The notes below the pieces were generated by a model. That model was given only the letters and a program-made list of their open reading frames with translations. It had not been told where the DNA came from and did not search any database. The position numbers and the translations under genes were made by a program. A stretch of DNA of 64,000 nucleotides from UBA9926 sp913064795. Its GTDB lineage: Bacteria > Pseudomonadota > Gammaproteobacteria > Pseudomonadales > Azotimanducaceae. Of this stretch, positions 1 to 7,657 are shown piece by piece (within the stretch, counting starts at the first letter, position 1; every line of letters starts with the position of its first letter). Location of the stretch: positions 108,561 through 172,560 of the forward strand of contig JBJKZD010000004.1 of assembly GCA_045560765.1 (NCBI GenBank), in the 5' to 3' direction.

Positions 1-1
1 A

Positions 2-241
2 CTGCTGGATTTGCCCGTTGACATTGGCCTCAAGCGAGCCAGTGCCGAAGGGGTACCCGACCGTTTTGAGCAAGAACAGGCCGTTTTTTTTGATCGTGTT
101 CGAACCGCTTTTCTGACCCGGGCGAGTCAAGAAGACCGGATTCGAGTGATTGATGCTATCCAAAGTCAAGAAAAGGTGGTTGAAGATGCTTTAGGCATTA
201 TTCGTTCGGAATGTTTTGTTAAGAACGGTGTGCTTTCATGA
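2..241 (+). CDS. tmk: Thymidylate kinase, C-terminal end (5' truncated by window)
   Basis: The frame is open from base 2 and gives the end of a dTMP kinase, which makes dTDP from dTMP and ATP for DNA synthesis. The visible part begins within a LDLPVDIGLKRA stretch, matching the 'D-x-P-x-x-x-G-x-x-R' segment before the lid of Tmk, followed by DRFEQE and a FFDRVRTAF helix as in bacterial Tmk. The catalytic P-loop and DRY motifs lie upstream of the window. The stop codon overlaps the next start in an ATGA junction, so translation is probably coupled to holB. The order tmk-holB-pilZ is typical of gammaproteobacteria and supports the call. Confidence 0.88.
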   Translation: MLDLPVDIGLKRASAEGVPDRFEQEQAVFFDRVRTAFLTRASQEDRIRVIDAIQSQEKVVEDALGIIRSECFVKNGVLS

Positions 242-843
242 TGTCACCACTGCCTTGGCAGATTGAGGCGCTGGAATTCTACACCGATCAATTTCGGCGC
301 GGTGATCTTGCTCATGGTTATATCGTTGATGACAGCGCCGGAGATGGCCGTGCAAACTGTGTGCGCGGGATCGCCGCAACCATTTTGTGTCAAGAGGCAG
401 TCACAGGTGGCTGTCAAAGTTGTTCCGCTTGCCAGCTGCTGGGCGCGGGAAATCACGCCGATATGCTTTGGGTCGCTCCCTCGGGATCCACCCAAATCAA
501 AATTGAACAAATCCGCTCAGCCATTGCTTGGAGCCAAAAGACCCCCCAACAAGGTCGAGCCAAAGTTTTGGTAATCGAGCCCGCTGAAAATATGAACCTC
601 TTTGCTACAAACTCCCTACTAAAACTGCTCGAGGAGCCGGCGGGTGATACCTACCTCTTTTTATTGTCAAAGAATGTAGCAAGGCTTTTGCCTACAGTCA
701 GGAGCCGATGCCAGGTGCTCAAGCTCAGCGCGCCTTCCTTGAGCGAAGGCGTTGAGTGGCTACGAAGCGTTTGTCCCGAGCTTAACGCTGAATCGGTCAT
801 GACAATTTACGGGCTATCGGGTCAAAAACCTCAGATCGCCTAG
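238..843 (+). CDS. holB: DNA polymerase III delta' subunit, N-terminal part (frameshifted holB)
   Basis: HolB is the clamp-loader subunit that helps open the beta ring. This 201-residue piece shows the AAA+-like domain: LAHGYIVDD near the start, the four-cysteine zinc module (cysteines in CQEA, GGC, SC and AC around residues 50-65), NSLLKLLEEP, and the SRCQ sequence near residue 158. The frame stops at TAG 841-843, about 130 residues short of the usual length of roughly 330. The missing C-terminal domain follows immediately in the +1 frame (848-1237). Two start codons are possible, ATG 238 and ATG 241; the first overlaps the tmk stop. Since HolB is normally essential, a sequencing error, a real lesion or a recoding event are all possible. 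Confidence 0.85.
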   Translation: MMSPLPWQIEALEFYTDQFRRGDLAHGYIVDDSAGDGRANCVRGIAATILCQEAVTGGCQSCSACQLLGAGNHADMLWVAPSGSTQIKIEQIRSAIAWSQKTPQQGRAKVLVIEPAENMNLFATNSLLKLLEEPAGDTYLFLLSKNVARLLPTVRSRCQVLKLSAPSLSEGVEWLRSVCPELNAESVMTIYGLSGQKPQIA

Positions 844-847
844 GGAC

Positions 848-1237
848 ATGATTGATCAGGGTTTATCCCAGTTTTATGTCGACAGCGTTGCAGCTTTGTG
901 TCATTGGTTAGCAGGAAACGCGAGTTCGATGCTTTCAGCTAAAACTCTGTACAGCAAAGAAGACCTCGCAGCGCCCTACGACATACTTTATCGGGCGACG
1001 GCTTTTGCCTTAAAAGGTGGGATAGCGCCCAATTCAGAGCGATCAATCGGATTCGAAGCCTTAGTGAACGCACTGACTCGGTGTCGTAGTGCGCTGGGAC
1101 TGATCGCGCTCAACAGGCGATGTATCGAGTATAAAGCGCATGCTTTGAGCGATCATAACCTTAATCCTCAGCTCACCCTGGAGGCCTTTTTAATGGCCTC
1201 CTTCCAAAGCGACCGTGATTTGCTTGTGGAACCCTGA
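848..1237 (+). CDS. holB: DNA polymerase III delta' subunit, C-terminal part (frameshifted holB)
   Basis: This is the helical C-terminal collar domain expected for HolB, in frame +1 relative to the preceding fragment. If one base is skipped at the TAG (after codon GCC 838-840) the reading continues as QIA-RDMIDQGLSQ, joining the domains without losing residues and giving a protein of about 331 residues, the family norm. The ATG at 848 has only a poorly spaced AGGGA before it, so independent initiation is possible but not convincing. The segment contains the expected helices (FYVDSVAALCHWLAG, ALTRCRSALGLIALNRRC). I regard both pieces as one broken gene. Confidence 0.72.
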   Translation: MIDQGLSQFYVDSVAALCHWLAGNASSMLSAKTLYSKEDLAAPYDILYRATAFALKGGIAPNSERSIGFEALVNALTRCRSALGLIALNRRCIEYKAHALSDHNLNPQLTLEAFLMASFQSDRDLLVEP

Positions 1238-1282
1238 GGCTTGAGGCAAACTTTCACTTCGCATTCATCATCAGGCTGAGAC

Positions 1283-1633
1283 GTGCTCAATCGAAGAAAA
1301 CCTGCCAAGAATCTCCTGACCGTCGAAATCCGTGACATTCATCAGCTGCAATTTAGATATATGCCCTTTGTTGAGCAAGGGGGGCTGTTCATTGAAACCA
1401 GTGAGTCCTATGAACTGGGTGAGCAATTTTTTTTGTTGCTGCGGCTCATAGGTGAGGTGGAACAACTTCCCCTCGCGGTTCAAGTAGTCTGGCTTGCTGG
1501 TTCGAACGTCAAAAATCCTCACCGCCCTGGTATTGGCGTTCAGTTTACCGATCCTGATAATGAAGCAAAGGATAGGATAGAAACCTATCTCGCTGGTGCT
1601 ATGAACGCCCCAGCTGCGACAGCGACTTTGTAG
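1283..1633 (+). CDS. pilZ: PilZ domain protein (type IV pilus assembly PilZ family)
   Basis: A 116-residue protein starting with GTG. It matches the small PilZ family encoded next to holB in gammaproteobacteria: FVEQGGLFIET near residue 30, a FLLLRL beta-strand, VVWL near residue 68, and the conserved HRPGIGVQF near residue 80. Canonical c-di-GMP receptors carry an RxxxR motif plus DxSxxG; here the first part is absent and GGLFIET replaces the second, as in the pilus-assembly PilZ proteins that do not bind c-di-GMP but work with PilB and FimX. It is inferred to support type IV pilus biogenesis, although no pil genes lie in the window. It ends before a 60-base gap leading to the Anbu gene. Confidence 0.85.
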   Translation: MLNRRKPAKNLLTVEIRDIHQLQFRYMPFVEQGGLFIETSESYELGEQFFLLLRLIGEVEQLPLAVQVVWLAGSNVKNPHRPGIGVQFTDPDNEAKDRIETYLAGAMNAPAATATL

Positions 1634-1693
1634 GTTTTGCTGGTTGATTGACTGGTAAGCTATTCATCATGACAACACCCAACCAGGAATAAT

Positions 1694-2443
1694 ATGACGT
1701 ATTGCGTTGCCATTCGAATAGACGCTGGTCTTTGCTTCGTCAGTGATTCGCGCACCAATGCCGGTGTTGACAATATTTCGACCTACTCAAAAATGTATTC
1801 GTTTGAGGATCCTGGCCGGCGGCAGCTGGTAGTCCTATCCTCAGGAAATCTTGCGACCACCCAAGGCGTGATCGCCCAGGTTGAAAAAGATATTAAAAAG
1901 CGGGCCGTTCAAAATTTGACCAACCTCGAGAGCCTCGAAGACATTGCCGATTACATCGGCGAGATTTCGGTGGAACATCAGGAAAAGCATACGGGCGGGG
2001 GTAAGCCCTTTGAAGCAAGCTTTATTGTTGGAGGGCAAATTCGGGGACAAAAGCACGGTGCTTTTTTGATTTATCCTCAAGGTAACCACATCACCACGTC
2101 TCGGGACACGCCGTTTTTGCAGATCGGCGAGAGTAAGTATGGGAAGCCAATCCTTGATCGAATGATCTCTCCTGAGCTGACGCTGGAGACAGCAGCGCTC
2201 TGCGGTCTCGTGTCGATGGACTCAACAATGAGAAGTAATTTATCGGTAGGGCCTCCAATTGAAGTCTTGATGTACCCCCTCGATAGCTACAATGGTCAGC
2301 ACCGATATCGTTTTGAAGAATCCAGTGAGTATCTTCGGCAGCTGCACGCGGCATGGGACGAACGCCTCAAAGAGGCTTTCGGCAACCTTCCGCCCATTGC
2401 GTGGAGCCAGACCTGGGATCAACCTCTGGGCCAGGAGCGTTAG
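1694..2443 (+). CDS. Anbu-type proteasome-like Ntn hydrolase
   Basis: A 249-residue member of the Anbu (ancestral beta-subunit) family, self-assembling relatives of the 20S proteasome beta subunit. The N-terminus MTYCVAIRIDAGL places Thr2 as the predicted N-terminal nucleophile after Met removal, and SDSRTNAGVDNIS and SSGNLATTQ are family signature segments. The physiological substrate of Anbu is unknown. In other bacteria it is linked to genes for an ATP-grasp protein, an alpha-E protein and a transglutaminase-like protein. Here the first two lie just downstream in convergent orientation and the transglutaminase is absent. A ribosome-binding-like AGGAA precedes the ATG (CCAGGAATAAT). Confidence 0.9.
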   Translation: MTYCVAIRIDAGLCFVSDSRTNAGVDNISTYSKMYSFEDPGRRQLVVLSSGNLATTQGVIAQVEKDIKKRAVQNLTNLESLEDIADYIGEISVEHQEKHTGGGKPFEASFIVGGQIRGQKHGAFLIYPQGNHITTSRDTPFLQIGESKYGKPILDRMISPELTLETAALCGLVSMDSTMRSNLSVGPPIEVLMYPLDSYNGQHRYRFEESSEYLRQLHAAWDERLKEAFGNLPPIAWSQTWDQPLGQER

Positions 2444-2508
2444 GCATCCTCTGACCCTCTCGCATCGGATTGACAATGAGCTGGGGACAATTCACCCGCA
2501 GGTTGATT

Positions 2509-2533
2509 GGGCCTCAATAGCAAACTCAGGCCC
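2509..2533. other. Inverted repeat between the convergent Anbu and alpha-E genes
   Basis: GGGCCT (2509-2514) pairs with AGGCCC (2528-2533) around a 13-base loop. It lies in the 115-base gap between two convergent genes, where a bidirectional terminator would be expected. There is no T tract, so intrinsic termination is doubtful. Confidence 0.3.
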
Positions 2534-2558
2534 CCAGGACCCTCATCCTGAGAACGCC

Positions 2559-3476
2559 TTACCCATTGAACCAAATGCTGGTCAGGCTTTCGTGGGTGCG
2601 ACCAATGTTTTCTTGGGTTTGATCGATGAACTCATGCAGTTTCTCATCCGCCAGCAAATCGACTGCCGCGACGCGTGCGATCACACGTCGAGCACGGCGA
2701 ACAGTCTTGATCGCAGGGTCGTGACGAGGAAGATGCTTGAAACTGCTGCTCACCTCTCCCAGGCAGTAGTTCACACTTCTTGGAAAAGACTGATCTTTGA
2801 GCAGGAAGTCAACGACCTCGGTGCCTTGGATACGCGCCTGGATTTGCTGGCGATACATTTGGTAGCCATTGAGGGATTGCAGGACGCCCATCCATAAAAT
2901 ATTGTCGTTTTCGCTCAGTAAACTCGCGGGTCCAATCAAGTTTAAACAGGCCACGTCGATCACCCGCGTCGTCATATCCGCCCGTTCAATGTTGCGACCT
3001 AATTTAATGAAATAGTAGGGCGGAAGTCGGCTCATGCTCCCGCTCAGGTAACCGGTAAGTTCAAGGCAAAGGTCAATAATTTGTGCTAAAAACTCATGCC
3101 GATCATTACGATTAACCCGCTGGTTGAGGTTCCCGCTGAGTAGAAAGTGGAGTTCATTCATTTTTTCCCAGACTTCACTCGGCATGAGGTCCCTCGTGGT
3201 TCGCGCATTTTCTCGTGCCCTAAGGACGTTGGCCCTGAGCGAGCTTGAAGGATCGTCCAGCAAAAACTTTATAACGTTGCGCTCACTCGGTGATTTAAAG
3301 CGCCCATTAAAAGATTCAACATATCCGGTGATATCTACCAGGGATCCCCATACAAAGCCTGCCTTCGGAAGATCTAAGACAACGTTGGAATAAACGGAAA
3401 GCAATCGCGCCGTATTTTCAACACGCTCGAGGTATCGGCCAAACCAATATAAACGCTCTGCGACTCGAGAAAGCAT
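2559..3476 (-). CDS. Alpha-E domain protein (DUF403)
   Basis: A 305-residue all-helical protein beginning MLSRVAERLYWFGRYLERVENTARLL, the hallmark of the alpha-E family. Its biochemical role is unknown. It is almost always encoded beside a circularly permuted ATP-grasp protein and often beside Anbu or a transglutaminase-like protein, which has led to proposals that the set makes or modifies a peptide. Here it follows the ATP-grasp gene by two bases on the same strand, so the two are surely co-transcribed, and it faces the Anbu gene. It carries no signal peptide or membrane segment and is expected to be cytoplasmic. Confidence 0.9.
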   Translation of the reverse strand: MLSRVAERLYWFGRYLERVENTARLLSVYSNVVLDLPKAGFVWGSLVDITGYVESFNGRFKSPSERNVIKFLLDDPSSSLRANVLRARENARTTRDLMPSEVWEKMNELHFLLSGNLNQRVNRNDRHEFLAQIIDLCLELTGYLSGSMSRLPPYYFIKLGRNIERADMTTRVIDVACLNLIGPASLLSENDNILWMGVLQSLNGYQMYRQQIQARIQGTEVVDFLLKDQSFPRSVNYCLGEVSSSFKHLPRHDPAIKTVRRARRVIARVAAVDLLADEKLHEFIDQTQENIGRTHESLTSIWFNG

Positions 3477-3478
3477 CG

Positions 3479-4939
3479 TTAATTTTTTCCAGGATTTTGA
3501 GGGTCAGAGACAACCCAAGTGTCTTTACTGCCTCCCCCTTGAGAAGAATTCACAACAAGGGATCCACGAACCAGAGCGACACGCGTTAATCCGCCTGCAG
3601 TTACGAAGCTATCCTCGCCTTGAAGGATAAAAGGTCGAAGATCAACGTGTCTTGGTTCGAGTTGCTCGCCAATCAGTGTGGGGACCGTAGAGAGACTGAT
3701 CACGGGTTGGGCCATATAATTTCGTGGGTTAGCAGCAATGAGCTTACGAATTTTCCTAGTTGACTCTTTGGTCTCACGAGGGCCGATATACATGCCATAA
3801 CCTCCAGACTCATTGGCAGGTTTAATCACTAGATCTCGACAGTGATCAATGACGTAGGCGCGCTCATCTGCGTTTGAGCAGAGATAGCTGGGGACGTTAG
3901 GAAGAATCGGCGCCTCGTTAAGATAGTATCGGATCATCTCGGGCACGTAGGTATAAACCACTTTATCATCGGCGACGCCAACCCCTGGCGCGTTGGCTAT
4001 CGCGACATTACCGGCACGCCAGGCGCGCATAAGTCCCTTGACCCCCAGCATAGATTCAGGCCGAAAAACCTCTGGGTCCATAAATTGATCATCAATGCGG
4101 CGGTAAATAACATCCACTCGAGAGGCGCCTTCCACGGTTTTCATGTAGACACAGTTATCGTTTTCAACCACTAGGTCGGAACCTTCCACCAATTCAACGC
4201 CCATGCGCTGTGCGAGAAAAGCGTGTTCGAAGTAGGCGGAATTAAAAATTCCCGGCGTTAAAAGGACAACTTCTGGCCGTTTAATCGATCGCGGTGAGAG
4301 AGAACAGAGCGTGTTGAATAACTGGGATGGATAATCGTCCATTGGGAGAACGTTATGCCGATCCAGCAATTCCGGAAGAATACGCTTGCTGATATTTCGG
4401 TTCTCCAACATGTAGGAGACGCCTGAAGGGACCCGTAAGTTATCTTCAAGGACGTAGATGGTCCCGTCCCGATCTCGGATGAGGTCGGTGCCGCAGATAT
4501 GCGCCCAGACATCAAACTTCGGGCGCATACCGACGCACTCAGATCGAAAATCTTTTGATGTGCTAATGATGTCGTCGGGGATGACCCCATCTTTGATGAT
4601 CAGTTGCTCGTTATAGACGTCCGTTATAAATAAATTCAGAGCCTTGAGCCTTTGTTTTAAACCTAATTCAATAATTTTCCATTCGCTGTCACGAATCAGC
4701 CTGGGTACGAGATCAAAGGGCCATTGCCGATCGATATTTTTTCCTTCACTGTAGATAGTGAAAGAAATACCTAACGTCTTGATAGCGAGATCGGCGGATT
4801 CTCGTTTTAAACTCAATTGACCGATATTGGCCCGACGTAAAAATTGCGCTAGTTTTGCAGAGCCAGGCCTGGCTCGACCCTGGGGAGTTAAGAGCTCGTC
4901 AAACAATTCAGGCTGAGCGGAATACTGGGCCAGATCCAT
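3479..4939 (-). CDS. Circularly permuted type 2 ATP-grasp protein (DUF404/DUF407)
   Basis: A 486-residue predicted carboxylate-amine ligase of the circularly permuted ATP-grasp type. Supporting segments are the N-terminal YDELLTP-like opening (FDELLTPQGRARP), the central GTDLIRDRDG and VLEDNLRVPSGVSYMLENR near residues 155-185, and KPANESGGYGM near residue 380, which supplies nucleotide-binding residues. The C-terminal SSQGGGSKDTWV signature ends the family domain. The reaction is presumed to be ATP-dependent peptide or amide bond formation; the substrate is not known. It is the middle gene of a GNAT/ATP-grasp/alpha-E operon with two-base gaps on both sides. Confidence 0.9.
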   Translation of the reverse strand: MDLAQYSAQPELFDELLTPQGRARPGSAKLAQFLRRANIGQLSLKRESADLAIKTLGISFTIYSEGKNIDRQWPFDLVPRLIRDSEWKIIELGLKQRLKALNLFITDVYNEQLIIKDGVIPDDIISTSKDFRSECVGMRPKFDVWAHICGTDLIRDRDGTIYVLEDNLRVPSGVSYMLENRNISKRILPELLDRHNVLPMDDYPSQLFNTLCSLSPRSIKRPEVVLLTPGIFNSAYFEHAFLAQRMGVELVEGSDLVVENDNCVYMKTVEGASRVDVIYRRIDDQFMDPEVFRPESMLGVKGLMRAWRAGNVAIANAPGVGVADDKVVYTYVPEMIRYYLNEAPILPNVPSYLCSNADERAYVIDHCRDLVIKPANESGGYGMYIGPRETKESTRKIRKLIAANPRNYMAQPVISLSTVPTLIGEQLEPRHVDLRPFILQGEDSFVTAGGLTRVALVRGSLVVNSSQGGGSKDTWVVSDPQNPGKN

Positions 4940-4941
4940 GG

Positions 4942-5409
4942 TTACCTTGACTCTCCCGCGCGGAAATCAACTTCAAGCAACCGGTAATCTGTCGTGCTCA
5001 TTCCTAGGCGATGATAAGTGCGAATTGCGCGGGCATTATCTCGTTCAGCGTAGAGCCTTAAACCAATAATGCCAGGAGTCTGCTTCGCCAAACGCTCCGT
5101 TTCTCCATACAGTGCTGAAAATACGCCGCATCCCCGGTGGTCAGGATCAACAAACACGCTCTGTATCCACCAAAATAATCCATCTCGCCAGTCACTCCAC
5201 TCGAAAGTGACGCCTAAGCAGCCGACGATCTTGTCATTTTTCAGTGCCACTAGATAAAAGCCGAGATTGGAATCAGCCTGCATTGCGGACACGCCGGAAC
5301 GCAGCGTCGCTGGGTCCAGAATCTTGTTTTCCGTTTCGAGCGCCATTGCAACGTTAAATCGGGCAATGGTGTCGACATCTTCGTGCAACGCTTTGCGTAA
5401 AGTGACCAT
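4942..5409 (-). CDS. GNAT family N-acetyltransferase
   Basis: A 155-residue acetyltransferase of the Gcn5-related fold. The acetyl-CoA-binding motif A is visible as SVFVDPDHRGCGVFSALYGE (Q/RxxGxG/A type) near residues 80-100, followed by GLRLYAERDNARAIRTYHRLGM, the usual motif B. I start it at ATG 5409 (MVTLRKA), because the upstream MCTTLSNRELN is outside the conserved fold; a longer start at 5442 is possible. It is two bases upstream of the ATP-grasp gene, so it is the first gene of the operon and may modify the product of the ATP-grasp/alpha-E pair. That link is inferred from position only. Confidence 0.85.
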   Translation of the reverse strand: MVTLRKALHEDVDTIARFNVAMALETENKILDPATLRSGVSAMQADSNLGFYLVALKNDKIVGCLGVTFEWSDWRDGLFWWIQSVFVDPDHRGCGVFSALYGETERLAKQTPGIIGLRLYAERDNARAIRTYHRLGMSTTDYRLLEVDFRAGESR

Positions 5410-5442
5410 GTTCAGTTCTCGGTTGCTAAGGGTGGTACACAC

Positions 5443-5795
5443 CGTTGGTTAGGATCGTCTTTCGCTGCATCGCGCAGGAGGTAGAGATCGTCCAGTTTAC
5501 AGTAACTGCCTTAAAAATTCGTGGGTTTTAAATCACTTGCGGCGAATGTTCAGTCATTTTTTGGTCCCTGCGTTCAACGGGTTATGCTTTTTTTAATCGT
5601 TTCGTCTTGGTGTCTTAACGGGTCATTCCATGAGCACTTGATTGATAGATTGATAGATTGATAGATGATTACCTGATTGATAGATGATTACCTGATTGAT
5701 AGATGATTACTTGATTGATTAACGTAGACCGGTCCTTGCTCGTGGAAAAAAAAGCGACCACAATCAAGGGCTCTTTTTTACAGGTTGAGGTCGAT
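5443..5795. other. Intergenic region between divergent GNAT and MAPEG genes
   Basis: No convincing gene is seen in these 353 bases. The right-hand third holds a GATTGATA-based tandem array described separately. The rest includes a GGAGG-like run (5478-5482) on the + strand with no usable ORF behind it. It must contain the promoters of both flanking genes, but no strong -35/-10 pair was recognised. Confidence 0.5.
5640..5712. repeat. Short tandem repeat array, GATTGATA and 19-bp units
   Basis: GATTGATA occurs three times head to tail (5640, 5648, 5656). The third copy opens a 19-bp unit, GATTGATAGATGATTACCT, that is repeated exactly at 5675 and almost exactly at 5694 (last unit ends ACT). The array ends with a further TGATTGATT. 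It sits about 85 bases before the MAPEG start codon, so it may affect promoter spacing, or it may simply be a slippage product. Confidence 0.9.
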
Positions 5796-6191
5796 ATGGA
5801 ATTAGTCAGTGCAGTTTCTCTACTTGCCATCCTCCAATTTTCAGTTTTGGGCCTGCTCGTCGGTCGAGCTCGGGGGAAATACGGAGTTGCTGCGCCCGCG
5901 GTGACCGGAGACGAGCACTTCGAGCGCTGGTTCAGGGTTCATTACAACACCCTAGAGCGCTTGGCTGTTTTCTTACCCGCACTGTGGCTCTTCGGATATT
6001 ACGTTGGGCAGTATTATGCCGCGGGACTGGGCTGCATCTATTTGATCGGTCGACTCATGTATGCAGCTGCCTACGTCAAAGATCCAGCGAAACGCGGTCT
6101 AGGAATGATCGTCAGCGAGTTACCCATCTGGATCATGTTGATTGGTGGGTTGATTGCTGTTGCGATTCACTGGGTTCGTGGGCTCGCCTGA
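5796..6191 (+). CDS. MAPEG family membrane protein
   Basis: A 131-residue integral membrane protein of the MAPEG family (membrane-associated proteins in eicosanoid and glutathione metabolism; several members are glutathione transferases). Four hydrophobic helices are visible (residues 3-21, about 55-73, 76-92 and 108-127), and the family motif FERWFRVHYNTLERL lies at about residues 43-57. I start at ATG 5796 because it begins directly with the first membrane helix and has GAGG eight bases upstream; an upstream in-frame start at 5715 would add 27 non-conserved residues overlapping the repeat region. The substrate is not predictable. Confidence 0.85.
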   Translation: MELVSAVSLLAILQFSVLGLLVGRARGKYGVAAPAVTGDEHFERWFRVHYNTLERLAVFLPALWLFGYYVGQYYAAGLGCIYLIGRLMYAAAYVKDPAKRGLGMIVSELPIWIMLIGGLIAVAIHWVRGLA

Positions 6192-6310
6192 AGTTAGAAG
6201 CGCCTGTATTTTTTCTAGGAATAGGGCTTTGTCTTGGCCGAAGATCGTGCGCCGTGACTCGGGTCGTGATATAACGTCTTCTCGAAATGAGCCGATTATT
6301 TGGAGAAACC

Positions 6311-7183
6311 ATGGCTGCTTTGACCTACCACGCCCCTGATTCTATTGATGCTGCAATTGCGCTGCTTGCAGACGCCAGCTCACCGCCAAAAGTGATGTCT
6401 GGGGGAACGGATTTGATCATCCAGATGCAGCGCCCTAAGGCGCCTGATACCTTCGTTGTGGATGTCAAAAAAATACCTGGAATGCGGGAGGCTGAGTGGA
6501 GTGACGACGGTCTGACGCTGGGTCCCGCAATGAGCTGCGCGGAGTTTACAAAGCGCGGAGATATCAAATCAGTCTTCCCGGGTCTGGTGGAGGCGGCTTA
6601 CTTGATCGGATCAACCCAGGTTCAAGGAAGAGCCAGTTTGGGAGGCAATCTGTGTAATGCTTCCCCTGCAGCAGATACTATTCCGGCGTTAATGGCCAAT
6701 CACGCAATCTGCGTTATTCAAGGTCCTGGGGGAACGCGTCACGTCCCCGTCGAAGCCTTTGTGACCGGGGTGGGTAAGAATTGTCTCGAAAAAGGTGAAT
6801 TGCTGGCCGCTTTAATCCTACCAAAGCCCACTCCTGGGACCTCAGACGCCTACCTTCGATTTATTCCGAGGACAGAAATGGATATCGCCGTGGCTGGGGC
6901 GGCTGTTAGTCTCACCTTAGACCATAAAGGCGTCTGCCAGCGTGCGCGGGTGGCCATTGGCGCTGTAGCACCGACCGCGATCTTAGTCCCGGAGGCAGAA
7001 GAGATTCTGGTGGGGCAACCGATCTCAGATGCTGTGCTTGAGCGCCTTGCTAAAGCTGCGTCGGATGCTGCCAGCCCCATTACTGATCGGCGAGGCACCG
7101 TAGAATTCAGACGCCAAGTCGTTGGTGTGTTAACCAAGCGCGCGGCTCTGATTGCAGCGGAGCGCGCAGGAGATCAATCATGA
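6311..7183 (+). CDS. Molybdenum hydroxylase FAD-binding subunit (CoxM/XdhB-like)
   Basis: The FAD-binding, electron-transferring subunit of a xanthine dehydrogenase-family enzyme, about 290 residues. Visible motifs are MSGGTDLIIQM near residue 30 and STQVQGRASLGGNLCNASPAADTIPALM near residues 98-125, both FAD-contact regions of the PCMH-type fold. The C-terminal CO-dehydrogenase flavoprotein domain is complete. ATG 6311 is preferred, with GGAG six bases upstream; ATG 6287 is an in-frame alternative. The stop overlaps the next start as ATGA. It is the first gene of a run with no gap larger than seven bases through to galK. Confidence 0.9.
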   Translation: MAALTYHAPDSIDAAIALLADASSPPKVMSGGTDLIIQMQRPKAPDTFVVDVKKIPGMREAEWSDDGLTLGPAMSCAEFTKRGDIKSVFPGLVEAAYLIGSTQVQGRASLGGNLCNASPAADTIPALMANHAICVIQGPGGTRHVPVEAFVTGVGKNCLEKGELLAALILPKPTPGTSDAYLRFIPRTEMDIAVAGAAVSLTLDHKGVCQRARVAIGAVAPTAILVPEAEEILVGQPISDAVLERLAKAASDAASPITDRRGTVEFRRQVVGVLTKRAALIAAERAGDQS

Positions 7184-7656
7184 AAACGCATGTCTCAGCA
7201 ACAGTAAATGGCGATGCCGTTGAGTTTCTCTGTACACCCAGTGAAACACTGCTGCACGTCCTGCGCAACGAAATCGGGTTGACCGGAACGAAGGAGGGCT
7301 GTGGCTCTGGTGACTGTGGTGCCTGTTCAGTAATGCTCGATGGTGCGCTCGTTTGCTCATGTTTGGTGCTGGGTGTTGAAGCCGAAGGCAGCCAGATAGA
7401 GACTGTCGAGGGCATCGCGCATCAAGATAAATTGCATGTTATCCAAGAAAAATTTTTAGAACATGCAGCGCTACAGTGCGGAATTTGTACGCCTGGACTC
7501 ATTGTTTCAACCAAGGCGCTGCTTGAGGAGAATCCGCAGCCAACAGAAGAAGAAGCCAGGTACTACCTGGCCGGAAATCTGTGTCGATGTACTGGCTATG
7601 ACAAAATCATTAAGGCGGTGATGGACGCCGCTGAAGTTATGCGACAAGGAGCTTAA
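7180..7656 (+). CDS. Molybdenum hydroxylase [2Fe-2S] subunit (CoxS-like)
   Basis: A 158-residue iron-sulfur subunit carrying two [2Fe-2S] clusters between the molybdenum and flavin centres. The N-terminal plant-type ferredoxin cluster is seen as GCGSGDCGACSV with a later CSC near residues 45-65, and the helical second cluster as CGICTPG and CRCTGYDKI near residues 100-145. The length matches free-standing small subunits. The start overlaps the previous stop by four bases, and the stop is one base before the next ATG, so the three subunits should be made in balance. Confidence 0.95.
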   Translation: MKTHVSATVNGDAVEFLCTPSETLLHVLRNEIGLTGTKEGCGSGDCGACSVMLDGALVCSCLVLGVEAEGSQIETVEGIAHQDKLHVIQEKFLEHAALQCGICTPGLIVSTKALLEENPQPTEEEARYYLAGNLCRCTGYDKIIKAVMDAAEVMRQGA

Positions 7657-7657
7657 G

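Noticed and set aside
2292..2897. A 201-codon + strand frame overlapping the end of the Anbu gene and the alpha-E gene
   Set aside because: It is antisense to a well-supported alpha-E gene and shows no recognisable domain or ribosome site.
5715..5795. Longer N-terminus of the MAPEG protein
   Set aside because: The extra 27 residues overlap the edge of the repeat array, and a good ribosome site precedes ATG 5796.
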